DNA of 23,344 nucleotides, taken from positions 1 through 23,344 of the forward strand of contig DATKQI010000223.1 in NCBI GenBank assembly GCA_035532755.1, read 5' to 3'. The notes below the pieces were generated by a model. That model was not told the origin of the DNA, made no database searches, and worked only from the letters and a program-made list of their open reading frames with translations. How positions within the stretch are numbered: position 1 is the first letter of the stretch; the number at the start of each line of letters is the position of its first letter. Made by a program: the position numbers and the translations under genes. Positions 1 to 9,796 of this stretch are shown here, in pieces. This stretch comes from DATKQI01 sp035532755 (GTDB taxonomy: Bacteria > Pseudomonadota > Alphaproteobacteria > Acetobacterales > Acetobacteraceae).

Positions 1-2752
<2,752 letters not shown>

Positions 2753-2763
2753 GGGCACCCGAT

Positions 2764-2778
2764 GTTCTTGTGATGTTC
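2764..2778. promoter_or_regulatory. LexA (SOS) box, GTTC-N7-GTTC
   Basis: GTTC at 2764-2767 and GTTC at 2775-2778 are separated by exactly seven bases, which is the established alphaproteobacterial LexA operator (a direct repeat; GAAC-N7-GAAC on the other strand). It sits in the 159-base uvrA/ssb spacer, 11 bases upstream of the uvrA start. It overlaps a possible plus-strand -35 for ssb (TTGTGA 2768-2773, 17 bases, CATTAA 2791-2796). A TATAAA that could serve as the uvrA -10 lies beside it on the minus strand (2782-2787). The box is seen directly. LexA binding is inferred from the motif and from uvrA being a core SOS gene; the promoter elements are tentative. Confidence 0.85.
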
Positions 2779-2911
2779 CCGTTTATATGGCATTAAACGA
2801 GCGTGTTGGGAAGGTATGATCGGGTTTACCGGCGCATGGCTGGCCGGACAGGGCAGGGCAGGGTAGATTGGGCATTCGCACCCGCAGCGCGGGCAAACAA
2901 GGGACGGCATG

Positions 2912-3406
2912 ATGGCGGGCAGCGTGAACAAGGTGATTCTGGTCGGCAACCTGGGGAAGGACCCGGAGGTGCGGACCACCCAGGCGGGATCGAAGATCGT
3001 CAACCTGTCGGTGGCGACCAGCGAGACCTGGAACGACAAGGCCTCCGGCGAGCGCAAGGAGCGCACGGAGTGGCACCGCGTGGTGATCTATAACGAACGC
3101 CTGGGCGACGTGGCCGAGAAATACCTGCGCAAGGGCCGCAAGGTGTATCTGGAAGGTTCGGTCGAGACGCGGAAATACACCGACCAGGCGGGCGTGGAGA
3201 AATACACGACCGAGATCGTGCTGCGCAATTTCCGCGGCGAGCTGGTGCTGCTGGACGGCCGTGCCGACGAAGGCGGGGAAGGCGGCGGCTATCGCACGGA
3301 ACGCAGCGCCGCCCCGCGCGGCGACCGCCCGGCCCGCGCCGCCGCGGCCCCGGCATGGGACGCCGGCAAGGGCGGCGGCGACCTGGACGATGACATTCCC
3401 TTCTGA
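2912..3406 (+). CDS. ssb: Single-stranded DNA-binding protein
   Basis: SSB coats single-stranded DNA in replication, recombination and repair, and recruits partners through its acidic C-terminal tip. The product is 164 residues. It starts with MAGSVNKVILVGNLGKDPE, has the OB-fold over roughly residues 1-110 (WHRVVIYNE, KYLRKGRKVYLEGS), then a Gly/Ala/Arg-rich linker, and ends in the canonical tip DDDIPF. Two ATGs stand in tandem at 2909 and 2912. The second was chosen because AAGGGA (2899-2904) is then seven bases upstream and because it matches the usual N-terminus of the family. ssb diverges from uvrA and shares the spacer holding the SOS box, so it may be partly SOS-controlled. gyrA follows 54 bases downstream on the same strand. 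Confidence 0.96.
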   Translation: MAGSVNKVILVGNLGKDPEVRTTQAGSKIVNLSVATSETWNDKASGERKERTEWHRVVIYNERLGDVAEKYLRKGRKVYLEGSVETRKYTDQAGVEKYTTEIVLRNFRGELVLLDGRADEGGEGGGYRTERSAAPRGDRPARAAAAPAWDAGKGGGDLDDDIPF

Positions 3407-3460
3407 TCCGCTGCCTTCGTGCCCATTTCCCGACCTGCTCATTCCTGAATCGAGACCGCA

Positions 3461-6211
3461 GTGACCGATACGCCCGCCGAGAAGCCGCCGGCGCCGCCTT
3501 CCATGCAGCCGGTGACGCTCGAAGACGAGATGCGCCGTTCGTATCTGGACTACGCGATGTCGGTCATCGTCTCGCGCGCGCTGCCCGATGCGCGGGACGG
3601 GTTGAAGCCGGTGCATCGGCGCATCCTGTTCGCCATGCACGAGGCCGGCTGGACCTCGGACAAACCCTATCGCAAATCCGCCCGCGTGGTGGGCGATGTG
3701 ATGGGCAAGTTCCATCCGCATGGCGACGCCTCGATCTACGACGCCATGGTGCGGATGGCGCAGACCTTCTCGATGCGCGTGCCGTTGATCGACGGGCAGG
3801 GCAATTTCGGTTCCGTGGACGGCGATCCGCCGGCGCAGATGCGCTACACCGAGGCGCGGCTGGCGCGCGCGGCGATGTTCCTGCTCAACGACATCGACAA
3901 GGACACGGTCGATTTCCAGCCGAACTACGACGAGAGCGACAAGGAGCCGCGGGCGCTGCCGGCGAGCTTCCCGAACCTGCTGGTCAACGGCGCGGCCGGC
4001 ATCGCCGTGGGCATGGCGACCAACATCCCCCCCCACAACCCCGGGGAGATCATCGACGCCACGTTCGCGCTGATCGCCGATCCGGGCACCTCGCTCGACG
4101 AGCTGATGAAGATCGTCCCCGGCCCGGATTTTCCCACGGGCGGCATCATCCTCGGCCGTGCGGGCATCCGTGCGGCGTTCGATACGGGGCGCGGTTCCGT
4201 CGTGATCCGGGCGCGCGCGGCCATCGAGGAGATCCGGCGCGATCGCCCTGCCATCATCATCACCGAAATCCCGTACCAGGTGAACAAATCGACCCTGCTG
4301 GAGCGCATCGCCGAGCTTGTGCGCGGCAAGCAGATCGACGGCATCGCCGACCTGCGCGACGAGAGCGACCGGGAGGGGATGCGCATCGTCATCGAGCTGA
4401 AGCGCGAGGCGACGGCGGAGGTGGTGCTGAACCATCTGTACCGCTTCACCCAGCTGCAGATCAGCTTCGGGGTGAACATGCTCGCGCTCGACAACGGCCG
4501 GCCGCGGCAGATGGGGCTGAAGGATGCGTTGCTGACCTTCATCGCCTTCCGCGAGGAGGTCATCCTCCGCCGTTCGCGCTTCGAGCTGATGAAGGCGCGG
4601 GAACGGGCGCATCTACTGGTCGGGCTCGCCATCGCGGTGGCCAATATCGACGAGATGATCCGGCTGATCCGCGAAAGCCCGGATGGCGCGGCGGCGCGCG
4701 CGGCGATGATGGCGCGGGCGTGGCCGGCCGCCGATATCGGCGCGCTGCTCGCGCTGATCGACGATACGGGCAACATGATCGCCTCCGACAGCACCGTGCA
4801 TCTGACCGAGGCGCAGGCACGCGGCATCCTGGAGCTGCGCCTGCAACGGCTGACCGGGCTGGAGCGCGAGAAAATCCAGAATGATCTGACGGAAGTGGCA
4901 ACGCGCATCGGCGAACTGCTTGCCATCCTCGCCTCCCGCCCGCGCCGGATGGAGGTGATGCAGGCGGAACTGGCCACTGTGCGCGCCGAGATCGCGACCG
5001 CGCGGATGACCGAGATCACGGACGCCGAGTCGGACCAGGACGACGAGAGCCTGATCGAACCGGGGCAGATGGTCGTCACCATCACTCGGGACGGCTACAT
5101 CAAGCGCACGCCGCTGGAGACCTTCCGGGCGCAGAACCGTGGTGGGCGTGGCCGTTCGGCCACCTCCATGCGCGGGGATGACGTCGTCACCCGCAGCTTC
5201 AACGCCCATACCCACCAATGGGTGCTGTTCTTCTCCTCCGGCGGCAAGGCGTTCCGCGAGAAGGTGTGGCGCCTGCCGGAAGCGAGCACGGCGGCGAAGG
5301 GCAAGGCGCTGGTGAACCTGCTGCCCGAGCTGGGCACGGACGGCATCACCACGGTGCTGCCGCTGCCGCAGGACGAGACGCTGTGGGACAGCCTGCATCT
5401 GGTGTTCGCGACCGCCAGCGGGAACGTACGTCGCAACCGGCTGTCGGATTTCCGCAACATGCGCGCCTCCGGCCTGATCGCGATGAAGCTGGACGAGGGT
5501 GATCGGCTGATCGGCGTCGCCACCTGCCGCGATGGGGATGACGTGCTGCTGGCCACGCGCCTCGGCCGCTGCATCCGCTTCCAGATCTCCGACGAAACCC
5601 TGCGGGTGTTCGCAGGCCGCGACTCGGCCGGCGTGCGCGGCATTCGCCTTGCCGCCGGGGATGAGGTGATGAGCCTGTCCGTGCTGCGCCATGTGGAGGC
5701 GGACAACGGCACCCGCACGGCCTTCCTGAAGCTCGCCGCGACACGCCGCCGTGCCCCGGACGACGAGCCGGAGCCGAACGGCGAAACCCCGAACGGCGAG
5801 GGCGAAGAGGTGGAGAGCGATGTCGTGCTCTCGCCGGAGCGGTTCGCCGAAATGGAAGCCGCGGAGCAGTTGCTGCTGACGGTGACGGATGGCGGCTTCG
5901 GCAAGCGCTCCTCCGCCTACGAATACCGGGTGGCCGGGCGTGGCGGGCAGGGGATCGCGAACATCACCCTCGGCCCCCGCAACGGGCTGGCGGTGGCGGC
6001 GAGCTTCCCGGTGCGGCCGGGTGACGATGTGATGCTGGTGACCGACGCGGGGCGGCTGATCCGCGTGCCGGCCGACCAGGTGCGCATCACCGGCCGCCAG
6101 GCGATGGGCGTGACCCTGTTCCGGCTGGACAGCGGGGAACGGGTGACGAGCGTGTTCCCGGTGCTGGAGAACGTGGTGGAAGAGGGCGCCGAGGATGGGG
6201 CCGATGACTGA
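3461..6211 (+). CDS. gyrA: DNA gyrase subunit A
   Basis: GyrA is the breakage-reunion subunit of DNA gyrase, which introduces negative supercoils as an A2B2 complex. The product is 916 residues from a GTG start; no in-frame ATG with a better ribosome site was found. The winged-helix/tower domain spans about residues 16-530, with catalytic Tyr129 in MRYTEARL. The GyrA box QNRGGRG (558-564) and the C-terminal beta-pinwheel mark this as gyrase, not topoisomerase IV. An acidic Pro/Glu-rich insert (around DDEPEPNGE) interrupts the pinwheel and the tail is acidic (EEGAEDGADD). In the quinolone-resistance region, HGDASIYD carries Ala90 where E. coli has Ser83; the Asp87 equivalent is kept. A run of eight C (4027-4034) is in frame. 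The stop overlaps the start region of coaD, implying co-transcription. Confidence 0.98.
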   Translation: MTDTPAEKPPAPPSMQPVTLEDEMRRSYLDYAMSVIVSRALPDARDGLKPVHRRILFAMHEAGWTSDKPYRKSARVVGDVMGKFHPHGDASIYDAMVRMAQTFSMRVPLIDGQGNFGSVDGDPPAQMRYTEARLARAAMFLLNDIDKDTVDFQPNYDESDKEPRALPASFPNLLVNGAAGIAVGMATNIPPHNPGEIIDATFALIADPGTSLDELMKIVPGPDFPTGGIILGRAGIRAAFDTGRGSVVIRARAAIEEIRRDRPAIIITEIPYQVNKSTLLERIAELVRGKQIDGIADLRDESDREGMRIVIELKREATAEVVLNHLYRFTQLQISFGVNMLALDNGRPRQMGLKDALLTFIAFREEVILRRSRFELMKARERAHLLVGLAIAVANIDEMIRLIRESPDGAAARAAMMARAWPAADIGALLALIDDTGNMIASDSTVHLTEAQARGILELRLQRLTGLEREKIQNDLTEVATRIGELLAILASRPRRMEVMQAELATVRAEIATARMTEITDAESDQDDESLIEPGQMVVTITRDGYIKRTPLETFRAQNRGGRGRSATSMRGDDVVTRSFNAHTHQWVLFFSSGGKAFREKVWRLPEASTAAKGKALVNLLPELGTDGITTVLPLPQDETLWDSLHLVFATASGNVRRNRLSDFRNMRASGLIAMKLDEGDRLIGVATCRDGDDVLLATRLGRCIRFQISDETLRVFAGRDSAGVRGIRLAAGDEVMSLSVLRHVEADNGTRTAFLKLAATRRRAPDDEPEPNGETPNGEGEEVESDVVLSPERFAEMEAAEQLLLTVTDGGFGKRSSAYEYRVAGRGGQGIANITLGPRNGLAVAASFPVRPGDDVMLVTDAGRLIRVPADQVRITGRQAMGVTLFRLDSGERVTSVFPVLENVVEEGAEDGADD

Positions 6212-6722
6212 CGCCATGCCCCATGTCGGGGTGTATCCCGGCACGTTCGATCCGATCACCAACGGCCATCTGGACATCATCGGCCGTGCGATGCGCGTGG
6301 TGCACCGGCTGGTGGTGGGGGTGGCGATCAACACCGGCAAGGGGCCGCTGTTCGGCATCGACGACCGGGTGGAGATGGTGCGGGCCGAAACCGATGCCAT
6401 CGCCGCGCGCACGGGCACGCAGATAGAGGTGCGGCCGTTTTCGTCGCTGCTGATCGATCTGGCGCGATCTGTCGGCGCGCACGTGATCGTGCGCGGGCTG
6501 CGTGCGGTTTCGGATTTCGACTATGAGTTTCAGATGGCGGGCATGAATTATCGGCTTGATCCCGAGATCGAGACGGTGTTCCTGATGGCGAGCGAGCGGC
6601 ACCAGTTCATCTCCTCCCGCTTCGTGAAGGAGATCGCGATGCTGGGCGGGGATATCTCCTCGTTCGTGCCGCCGCTGACCCTGGAGCGGACGCTGGCACA
6701 AGTGCGCGGGCCGGCCAGATGA
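6204..6722 (+). CDS. coaD: Phosphopantetheine adenylyltransferase
   Basis: CoaD transfers AMP from ATP to 4'-phosphopantetheine, the penultimate step of coenzyme A synthesis. The 172-residue product has the nucleotidyltransferase start YPGTFDPITNGH, including the TxGH-type ATP-binding motif (TNGH, residues 19-22). It also has the family block RGLRAVSDFDYEFQM and the late ISSRFVKEIA motif. Its length fits the family (E. coli 159). Candidate ATGs are 6195, 6204 and 6216. I chose 6204 because GAGG at 6191-6194 is nine bases upstream; 6195 would add three residues. The start lies inside the end of gyrA (stop 6209-6211), an overlap that suggests translational coupling. A cyclophilin gene follows 34 bases downstream. 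Confidence 0.95.
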   Translation: MTDAMPHVGVYPGTFDPITNGHLDIIGRAMRVVHRLVVGVAINTGKGPLFGIDDRVEMVRAETDAIAARTGTQIEVRPFSSLLIDLARSVGAHVIVRGLRAVSDFDYEFQMAGMNYRLDPEIETVFLMASERHQFISSRFVKEIAMLGGDISSFVPPLTLERTLAQVRGPAR

Positions 6723-6756
6723 TGCCGGGGCGTGGTGCCGGCCGGAAGGAGGATTG

Positions 6757-7335
6757 ATGCAGCGCCGTCGTTTGCTTTCCTGGACCTTTTCTCTGTCGAT
6801 GTTGGGATTCCTGATGACCGAAGCCGAAAAGACCGCAGCCGAGGCCGCGCCGAAGCTCGATCCCGAGAACACGCTGTACATGGACCTGAAATACGGTCGC
6901 GTGGTGATCGTGCTGCGCCCGGATCTGGCGCCGAAGGCCGCGGAACGGATGAAGACCCTGGCGCGGGAGGGATTCTACGACAACACGCCGTTCCACCGCG
7001 TGATCGCCGGATTCATGGCGCAGGGCGGCGACCCCACGGGAACCGGCACCGGCGGCAGCAATCTGCCCAACCTGCCGGCCGAGTTCACTGACAAGGCGAA
7101 ATTCCTCACCGGCACGGTCGGCATGGCGCGCACGGCAGCACCGAACAGCGCGAACAGCCAGTTCTTCATCTGCCTTGCCCCGGCTGCGTGGCTGGATGGC
7201 CAATACACCATCGTCGGGCAGGTGGTTTCCGGCATGCAGTATGTGGACGAAATCAAGAAGGGCGCCGGTTCCTCCGGCACGGTGACCGATCCGGATCGGA
7301 TCATTCACATGCGCGTCGCAGCGGATGTGAAATAG
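6757..7335 (+). CDS. Cyclophilin-type peptidyl-prolyl cis-trans isomerase, probably exported
   Basis: Cyclophilins catalyse cis-trans isomerisation of X-Pro bonds during protein folding. The 192-residue product has the cyclophilin core at about residues 38-190: FHRVIAGFMAQGGDPTGTG (79-97), NSANSQFFI (130-138) and WLDGQYTIVGQ (145-155). The His found in human CypA after the WLDG loop is Tyr here, as I recall for many bacterial members. The start is ATG 6757, preceded by a strong GGAAGGAGG. The first 30 residues look like a signal: RRR at residues 3-5, a hydrophobic stretch (LSMLGFLM), then an Ala-rich region. A periplasmic PpiA-like location is therefore likely, and the Arg run even hints at Tat export. 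Met20 could alternatively start a cytoplasmic form. It probably ends the ssb-gyrA-coaD operon. Confidence 0.92.
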   Translation: MQRRRLLSWTFSLSMLGFLMTEAEKTAAEAAPKLDPENTLYMDLKYGRVVIVLRPDLAPKAAERMKTLAREGFYDNTPFHRVIAGFMAQGGDPTGTGTGGSNLPNLPAEFTDKAKFLTGTVGMARTAAPNSANSQFFICLAPAAWLDGQYTIVGQVVSGMQYVDEIKKGAGSSGTVTDPDRIIHMRVAADVK

Positions 7336-7387
7336 CGCGTTTCGCCGACTTGACGCGCCGCCCGCACTGGCGTTCAAGGCGGCGGTC

Positions 7388-7463
7388 GAGCCCGTAGCTC
7401 AGCTGGTAGAGCACAGGACTTTTAATCTTGTGGCCGTGGGTTCGAATCCCACCGGGCTCACCA
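7388..7463 (+). tRNA. tRNA-Lys(UUU)
   Basis: A 76-base cloverleaf folds by eye. The acceptor stem pairs GAGCCCG with CGGGCTC. The D-stem is GCTC/GAGC. The anticodon stem is CAGGA/TCTTG with loop CTTTTAA, so the anticodon TTT is at 7421-7423. The T-arm is GTGGG-TTCGAAT-CCCAC. The discriminator A and an encoded CCA (7461-7463) complete the 3' end. It lies 52 bases after the cyclophilin stop. Confidence 0.97.
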
Positions 7464-7484
7464 AATATCCGCAGATGCGATCGG

Positions 7485-7528
7485 CTGTTCCGCGGAGAGC
7501 GCATGCTGGCTCATGGTCAGCGGAACAG
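7485..7528. repeat. 9-bp inverted repeat across the stop of the EexN-like gene
   Basis: CTGTTCCGC at 7485-7493 and GCGGAACAG at 7520-7528 are perfect inverted copies separated by 26 bases. The right arm encodes the last residues (Leu-Phe-Arg) of the lipoprotein gene on the minus strand, directly before its stop codon at 7517-7519. The loop contains a smaller stem (GAGC 7497-7500 with GCTC 7509-7512). It lies between the convergent tRNA-Lys and the lipoprotein gene, where a transcription end is expected. There is no T-run, so an intrinsic terminator is only a possibility. Confidence 0.45.
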
Positions 7529-7723
7529 TTCGGAATTGAGCCGAAGCGCGGCCCTGCATGAATCGGTGTTGGCCAGGGCGCGGTAGTTGTTTTCGCACCT
7601 GACGACCTCTTTCATCAGATCCTGCGGATTTTTCCGGTAGAAGGCAGTCTGCCTGCCACTGGAGCATGCGGCGAGCAGGCTCGTGGCAACGACAACAATC
7701 AGTAAACTTCTGCGACTCGCCAT
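7517..7723 (-). CDS. Small lipoprotein resembling the EexN family
   Basis: The product has 68 residues. It begins MASRRSLLIVVVATSLLAAC, a lipoprotein signal with lipobox LAAC and lipidated Cys20. The mature part is about 48 residues and has the pattern FYxxNPxxLxxEVxxCxxN...C: FYRKNPQDLMKEVVRCENN followed by a second Cys. From memory this resembles EexN-type lipoproteins, named for entry exclusion in some conjugative plasmids but also widespread in chromosomes without transfer genes. The ATG at 7723 was chosen because it puts the signal peptide at the N-terminus; the frame stays open 19 codons further upstream. No strong ribosome site is visible. No conjugation genes are nearby, so exclusion is not a safe function to assign. 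A second small lipoprotein gene lies 137 bases upstream on the same strand. Confidence 0.7.
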   Translation of the reverse strand: MASRRSLLIVVVATSLLAACSSGRQTAFYRKNPQDLMKEVVRCENNYRALANTDSCRAALRLNSELFR

Positions 7724-7860
7724 CAGCGATTCCGATCCCCGTCGCCAGGATAGCCGCGGCGACGGGGAGGAACAATTCAAGCCCGGAAGTGCAGGCGATC
7801 AATCTTCAGATTGTCCTCCCAGGCCCGCCTCGGGTGAGGCCGGTGCCAATTCGGAGTCTG

Positions 7861-8046
7861 CTAGCAAGGCATCCCGGTGCTGGTCGTGCAGCCAACCGAC
7901 CCGCCGGGCGGAACGACGATCGTCGTGCTCGGAGGGGCCGGTCGCTGAGGCGCGATGACAACCGTGTGGGTCGGTGTTGCGGCTGGTGTAACGACGCACC
8001 CCGCAAGACCGAGAATCATGACGAGCATGGTGAGGGTCAGGCGCAT
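7861..8046 (-). CDS. Small Pro/Thr-rich lipoprotein, function unknown
   Basis: The product has 61 residues. MRLTLTMLVMILGLAGCVV is a clear lipoprotein signal with lipobox LAGC and Cys17. The short mature chain is rich in Pro, Thr and Val (VVTPAATPTHTVV) and ends with two further Cys (VGCTTS and a terminal Cys). The start is set by an excellent ribosome site, AAGGAGG, seven bases upstream of ATG 8046; an upstream extension of the frame has none. I recognise no family. It diverges from the solute-binding protein gene and lies upstream of the EexN-like lipoprotein gene on the same strand. A 6-bp inverted repeat (7800-7813) and a small hairpin (GCCTC/GAGGC, 7827-7840) lie in the gap between the two lipoprotein genes. 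Confidence 0.7.
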   Translation of the reverse strand: MRLTLTMLVMILGLAGCVVTPAATPTHTVVIAPQRPAPPSTTIVVPPGGSVGCTTSTGMPC

Positions 8047-8214
8047 GAAGTCCTCCTTGAGATGCATGTATGAAACTTTCCGGCTCGATAATGGTCGCAC
8101 GAATGCGAACACGAACACGAGAAGGTGATGAGGCGCCGTCTTTGCAACGCCCTGGCGTGCTGCTCGCATCACTCTGTTCTATCCGGAATTTCATCTTTGA
8201 GACGGGGGAATGCC

Positions 8215-9750
8215 ATGCGGTCGTTTGCCGTCACTGCCCTGCTTTGCGTGGGGATGGGCGCCATGGCGCCGGTTGCCTGGACACCGGCCGCCCGGGCCGC
8301 GCCGCCACGCACTCTGCACATCGCACTGCGCCAGGACACCGATACGCTCGACCCGGCGCTGACCGGCAGTTACGTGGGGCGCATCGTACTCGCAGGATTG
8401 TGCGACAAACTGTTTGATTTCAACCAAAAATTGCAAATCGTCCCGCAGCTCGCCACCGGCTACACCTACAAGGACAAGACGCATCTCGTCATCCATCTGC
8501 GCAAGGACGTGCAGTTCCAGGATGGCGAGACGATGACCGCCACGGCTGTGAAGGATACGCTGCTGCGCGACCTGACGATGAAGGGCAGCCTGCGCCGCAG
8601 CCAGATCGACTCGATCAGCCGGATCAAGGTGATCGACCCCCTTACCGTGGAATTGGTGTTGAAAGCGCCATCGTCCCCGCTGCTCGCCCAGTTGGCGGGT
8701 CGGGCCGGCATGATCCTGGCACCGCACGCCATCAAGACCGAAGGCGCGCAGTTCGGCCTGCATCCGGTCTGCGCGGGCCCGTTCAGCTTCGTCAGCCGCA
8801 CCCCGCAAGGCCCGATCGTGCTGAAGCGCTTCTCCGGCTACTGGAATGCCAAGGCGATCCATTTCGACCGCGTGGTGTACGAGCCGATTCCGAATTCCGC
8901 CGTCCGGCTGGCGGATCTGCAAGCCGGCGCGGTCGATCTCGTGGAATACGTCGTGCCCACCGATATCGCCGCGGTGAAGCGCGATCCGAAGCTGCGGGTC
9001 GTGATGTCGGATTGGCTCGGCTACAACGGCATCACGTTCAATACCGGCAATGGGCCGTCGGCGAAGACCGCGCTTGGGCAGAACGCACTGGTGCGGCGCG
9101 CCTTCGCCCTGGCCATCGATCGCAAGGCGCTGGCGCAGGTGGTCTTCAACGGGGTGTTCACCGCCACGGCCCAGGCGGTGCCGCCCGGTTCGCCATTCTA
9201 TGTGCCGACATTGCAGGCGGGCCCGCGCGACATCCCGGCCGCGCAGAAGCTGCTGAAGCGCGCGGGCGTCCATCTGCCCGTTCCGGTGGTGCTGACGGTC
9301 GCGAACGAGCCGGATCAGCTCCAGGTCGGGCAGGTGGTCCAGGCAATGGCAAAGCCGGCCGGATTTGCCGTGACGATCAAGGCGATGGAGGCCGCCAGCT
9401 CGTTCTCCGCCGCGATTCACGGGCAGTTCCAGGCCTACCTCGATTTCTGGTCGGGCCGAGCGGATGCCGACAGCAACCTCTACCAGTTCCTGCATACCGG
9501 CGGCGGATTCAACTACGGGCATTATTCCAATCCCCTCGTCGATCGCCTGCTGGATGAGGCGCGGCTGACATCAAGCGTCGCCCGGCGGCGGGCTCTTTAC
9601 GCAAAGATGTACGCACAGGAACAGAAGGACATGCCGCTGCTTTATCTCTGGACCGCGAAAAACATCGTCGGGATCAAGAAATCCCTGCGCGGCTTCATTC
9701 CGGTGCCGGATGGCATCATCCGGCTGCAGGGAATGTCGTTCGCGAAATAG
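8215..9750 (+). CDS. ABC transporter substrate-binding protein, family 5
   Basis: Family-5 binding proteins deliver peptides, nickel or other solutes in the periplasm to a two-permease ABC importer. The product has 511 residues. A Sec signal covers about the first 29, with cleavage likely after ARA. It is followed by the typical opening TLHIALRQDTDTLDPALTG and LCDKLFDFNQ. Other family blocks are YTYKDKTHLVIHLRKDVQFQ, AFALAIDRKALAQVVFNG and, near the end, RRALYAKMYAQEQKDMPLLY. ATG 8215 was chosen because GGGGGAA lies just upstream and the signal peptide then begins the protein; the frame is open from 8125. No permease or ATPase gene is adjacent, so this is an orphan and the substrate cannot be named. 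It converges on the MscS-type gene with an 18-base gap. Confidence 0.92.
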   Translation: MRSFAVTALLCVGMGAMAPVAWTPAARAAPPRTLHIALRQDTDTLDPALTGSYVGRIVLAGLCDKLFDFNQKLQIVPQLATGYTYKDKTHLVIHLRKDVQFQDGETMTATAVKDTLLRDLTMKGSLRRSQIDSISRIKVIDPLTVELVLKAPSSPLLAQLAGRAGMILAPHAIKTEGAQFGLHPVCAGPFSFVSRTPQGPIVLKRFSGYWNAKAIHFDRVVYEPIPNSAVRLADLQAGAVDLVEYVVPTDIAAVKRDPKLRVVMSDWLGYNGITFNTGNGPSAKTALGQNALVRRAFALAIDRKALAQVVFNGVFTATAQAVPPGSPFYVPTLQAGPRDIPAAQKLLKRAGVHLPVPVVLTVANEPDQLQVGQVVQAMAKPAGFAVTIKAMEAASSFSAAIHGQFQAYLDFWSGRADADSNLYQFLHTGGGFNYGHYSNPLVDRLLDEARLTSSVARRRALYAKMYAQEQKDMPLLYLWTAKNIVGIKKSLRGFIPVPDGIIRLQGMSFAK

Positions 9751-9796
9751 AAGGGTGGGCGCGGGGCTTCAGGAAGCTTTCCCGGCTGGTTTCGCG
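9741..9796. repeat. Nested inverted repeats at a convergent gene junction
   Basis: CGCGAAA (9741-9747) and TTTCGCG (9790-9796) are 7-bp inverted copies enclosing a smaller GCTTC/GAAGC stem (9766-9770 with 9773-9777). The arms lie in the last codons of the two convergent genes, whose stops are 18 bases apart. A two-way transcription end is plausible by position, but no T-run follows the stem. Confidence 0.3.

Noticed and set aside
4027..4034. Run of eight C in gyrA as a possible slippage site
   Set aside because: The frame is intact and encodes the conserved NIPPHN segment of GyrA, and phase variation of an essential gene is implausible.
4613..6418. Long minus-strand frames opposite gyrA (also 2783-4612)
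   Set aside because: These are shadows of gyrA and ssb with low-complexity His/Gln/Arg composition, no start signals and no recognisable domains.
8100..8122. Short CGAACA-type hexamer repetition upstream of the solute-binding gene
   Set aside because: There are only about three imperfect copies, and the GAAC spacing does not fit a LexA box. It is too short to be meaningful.
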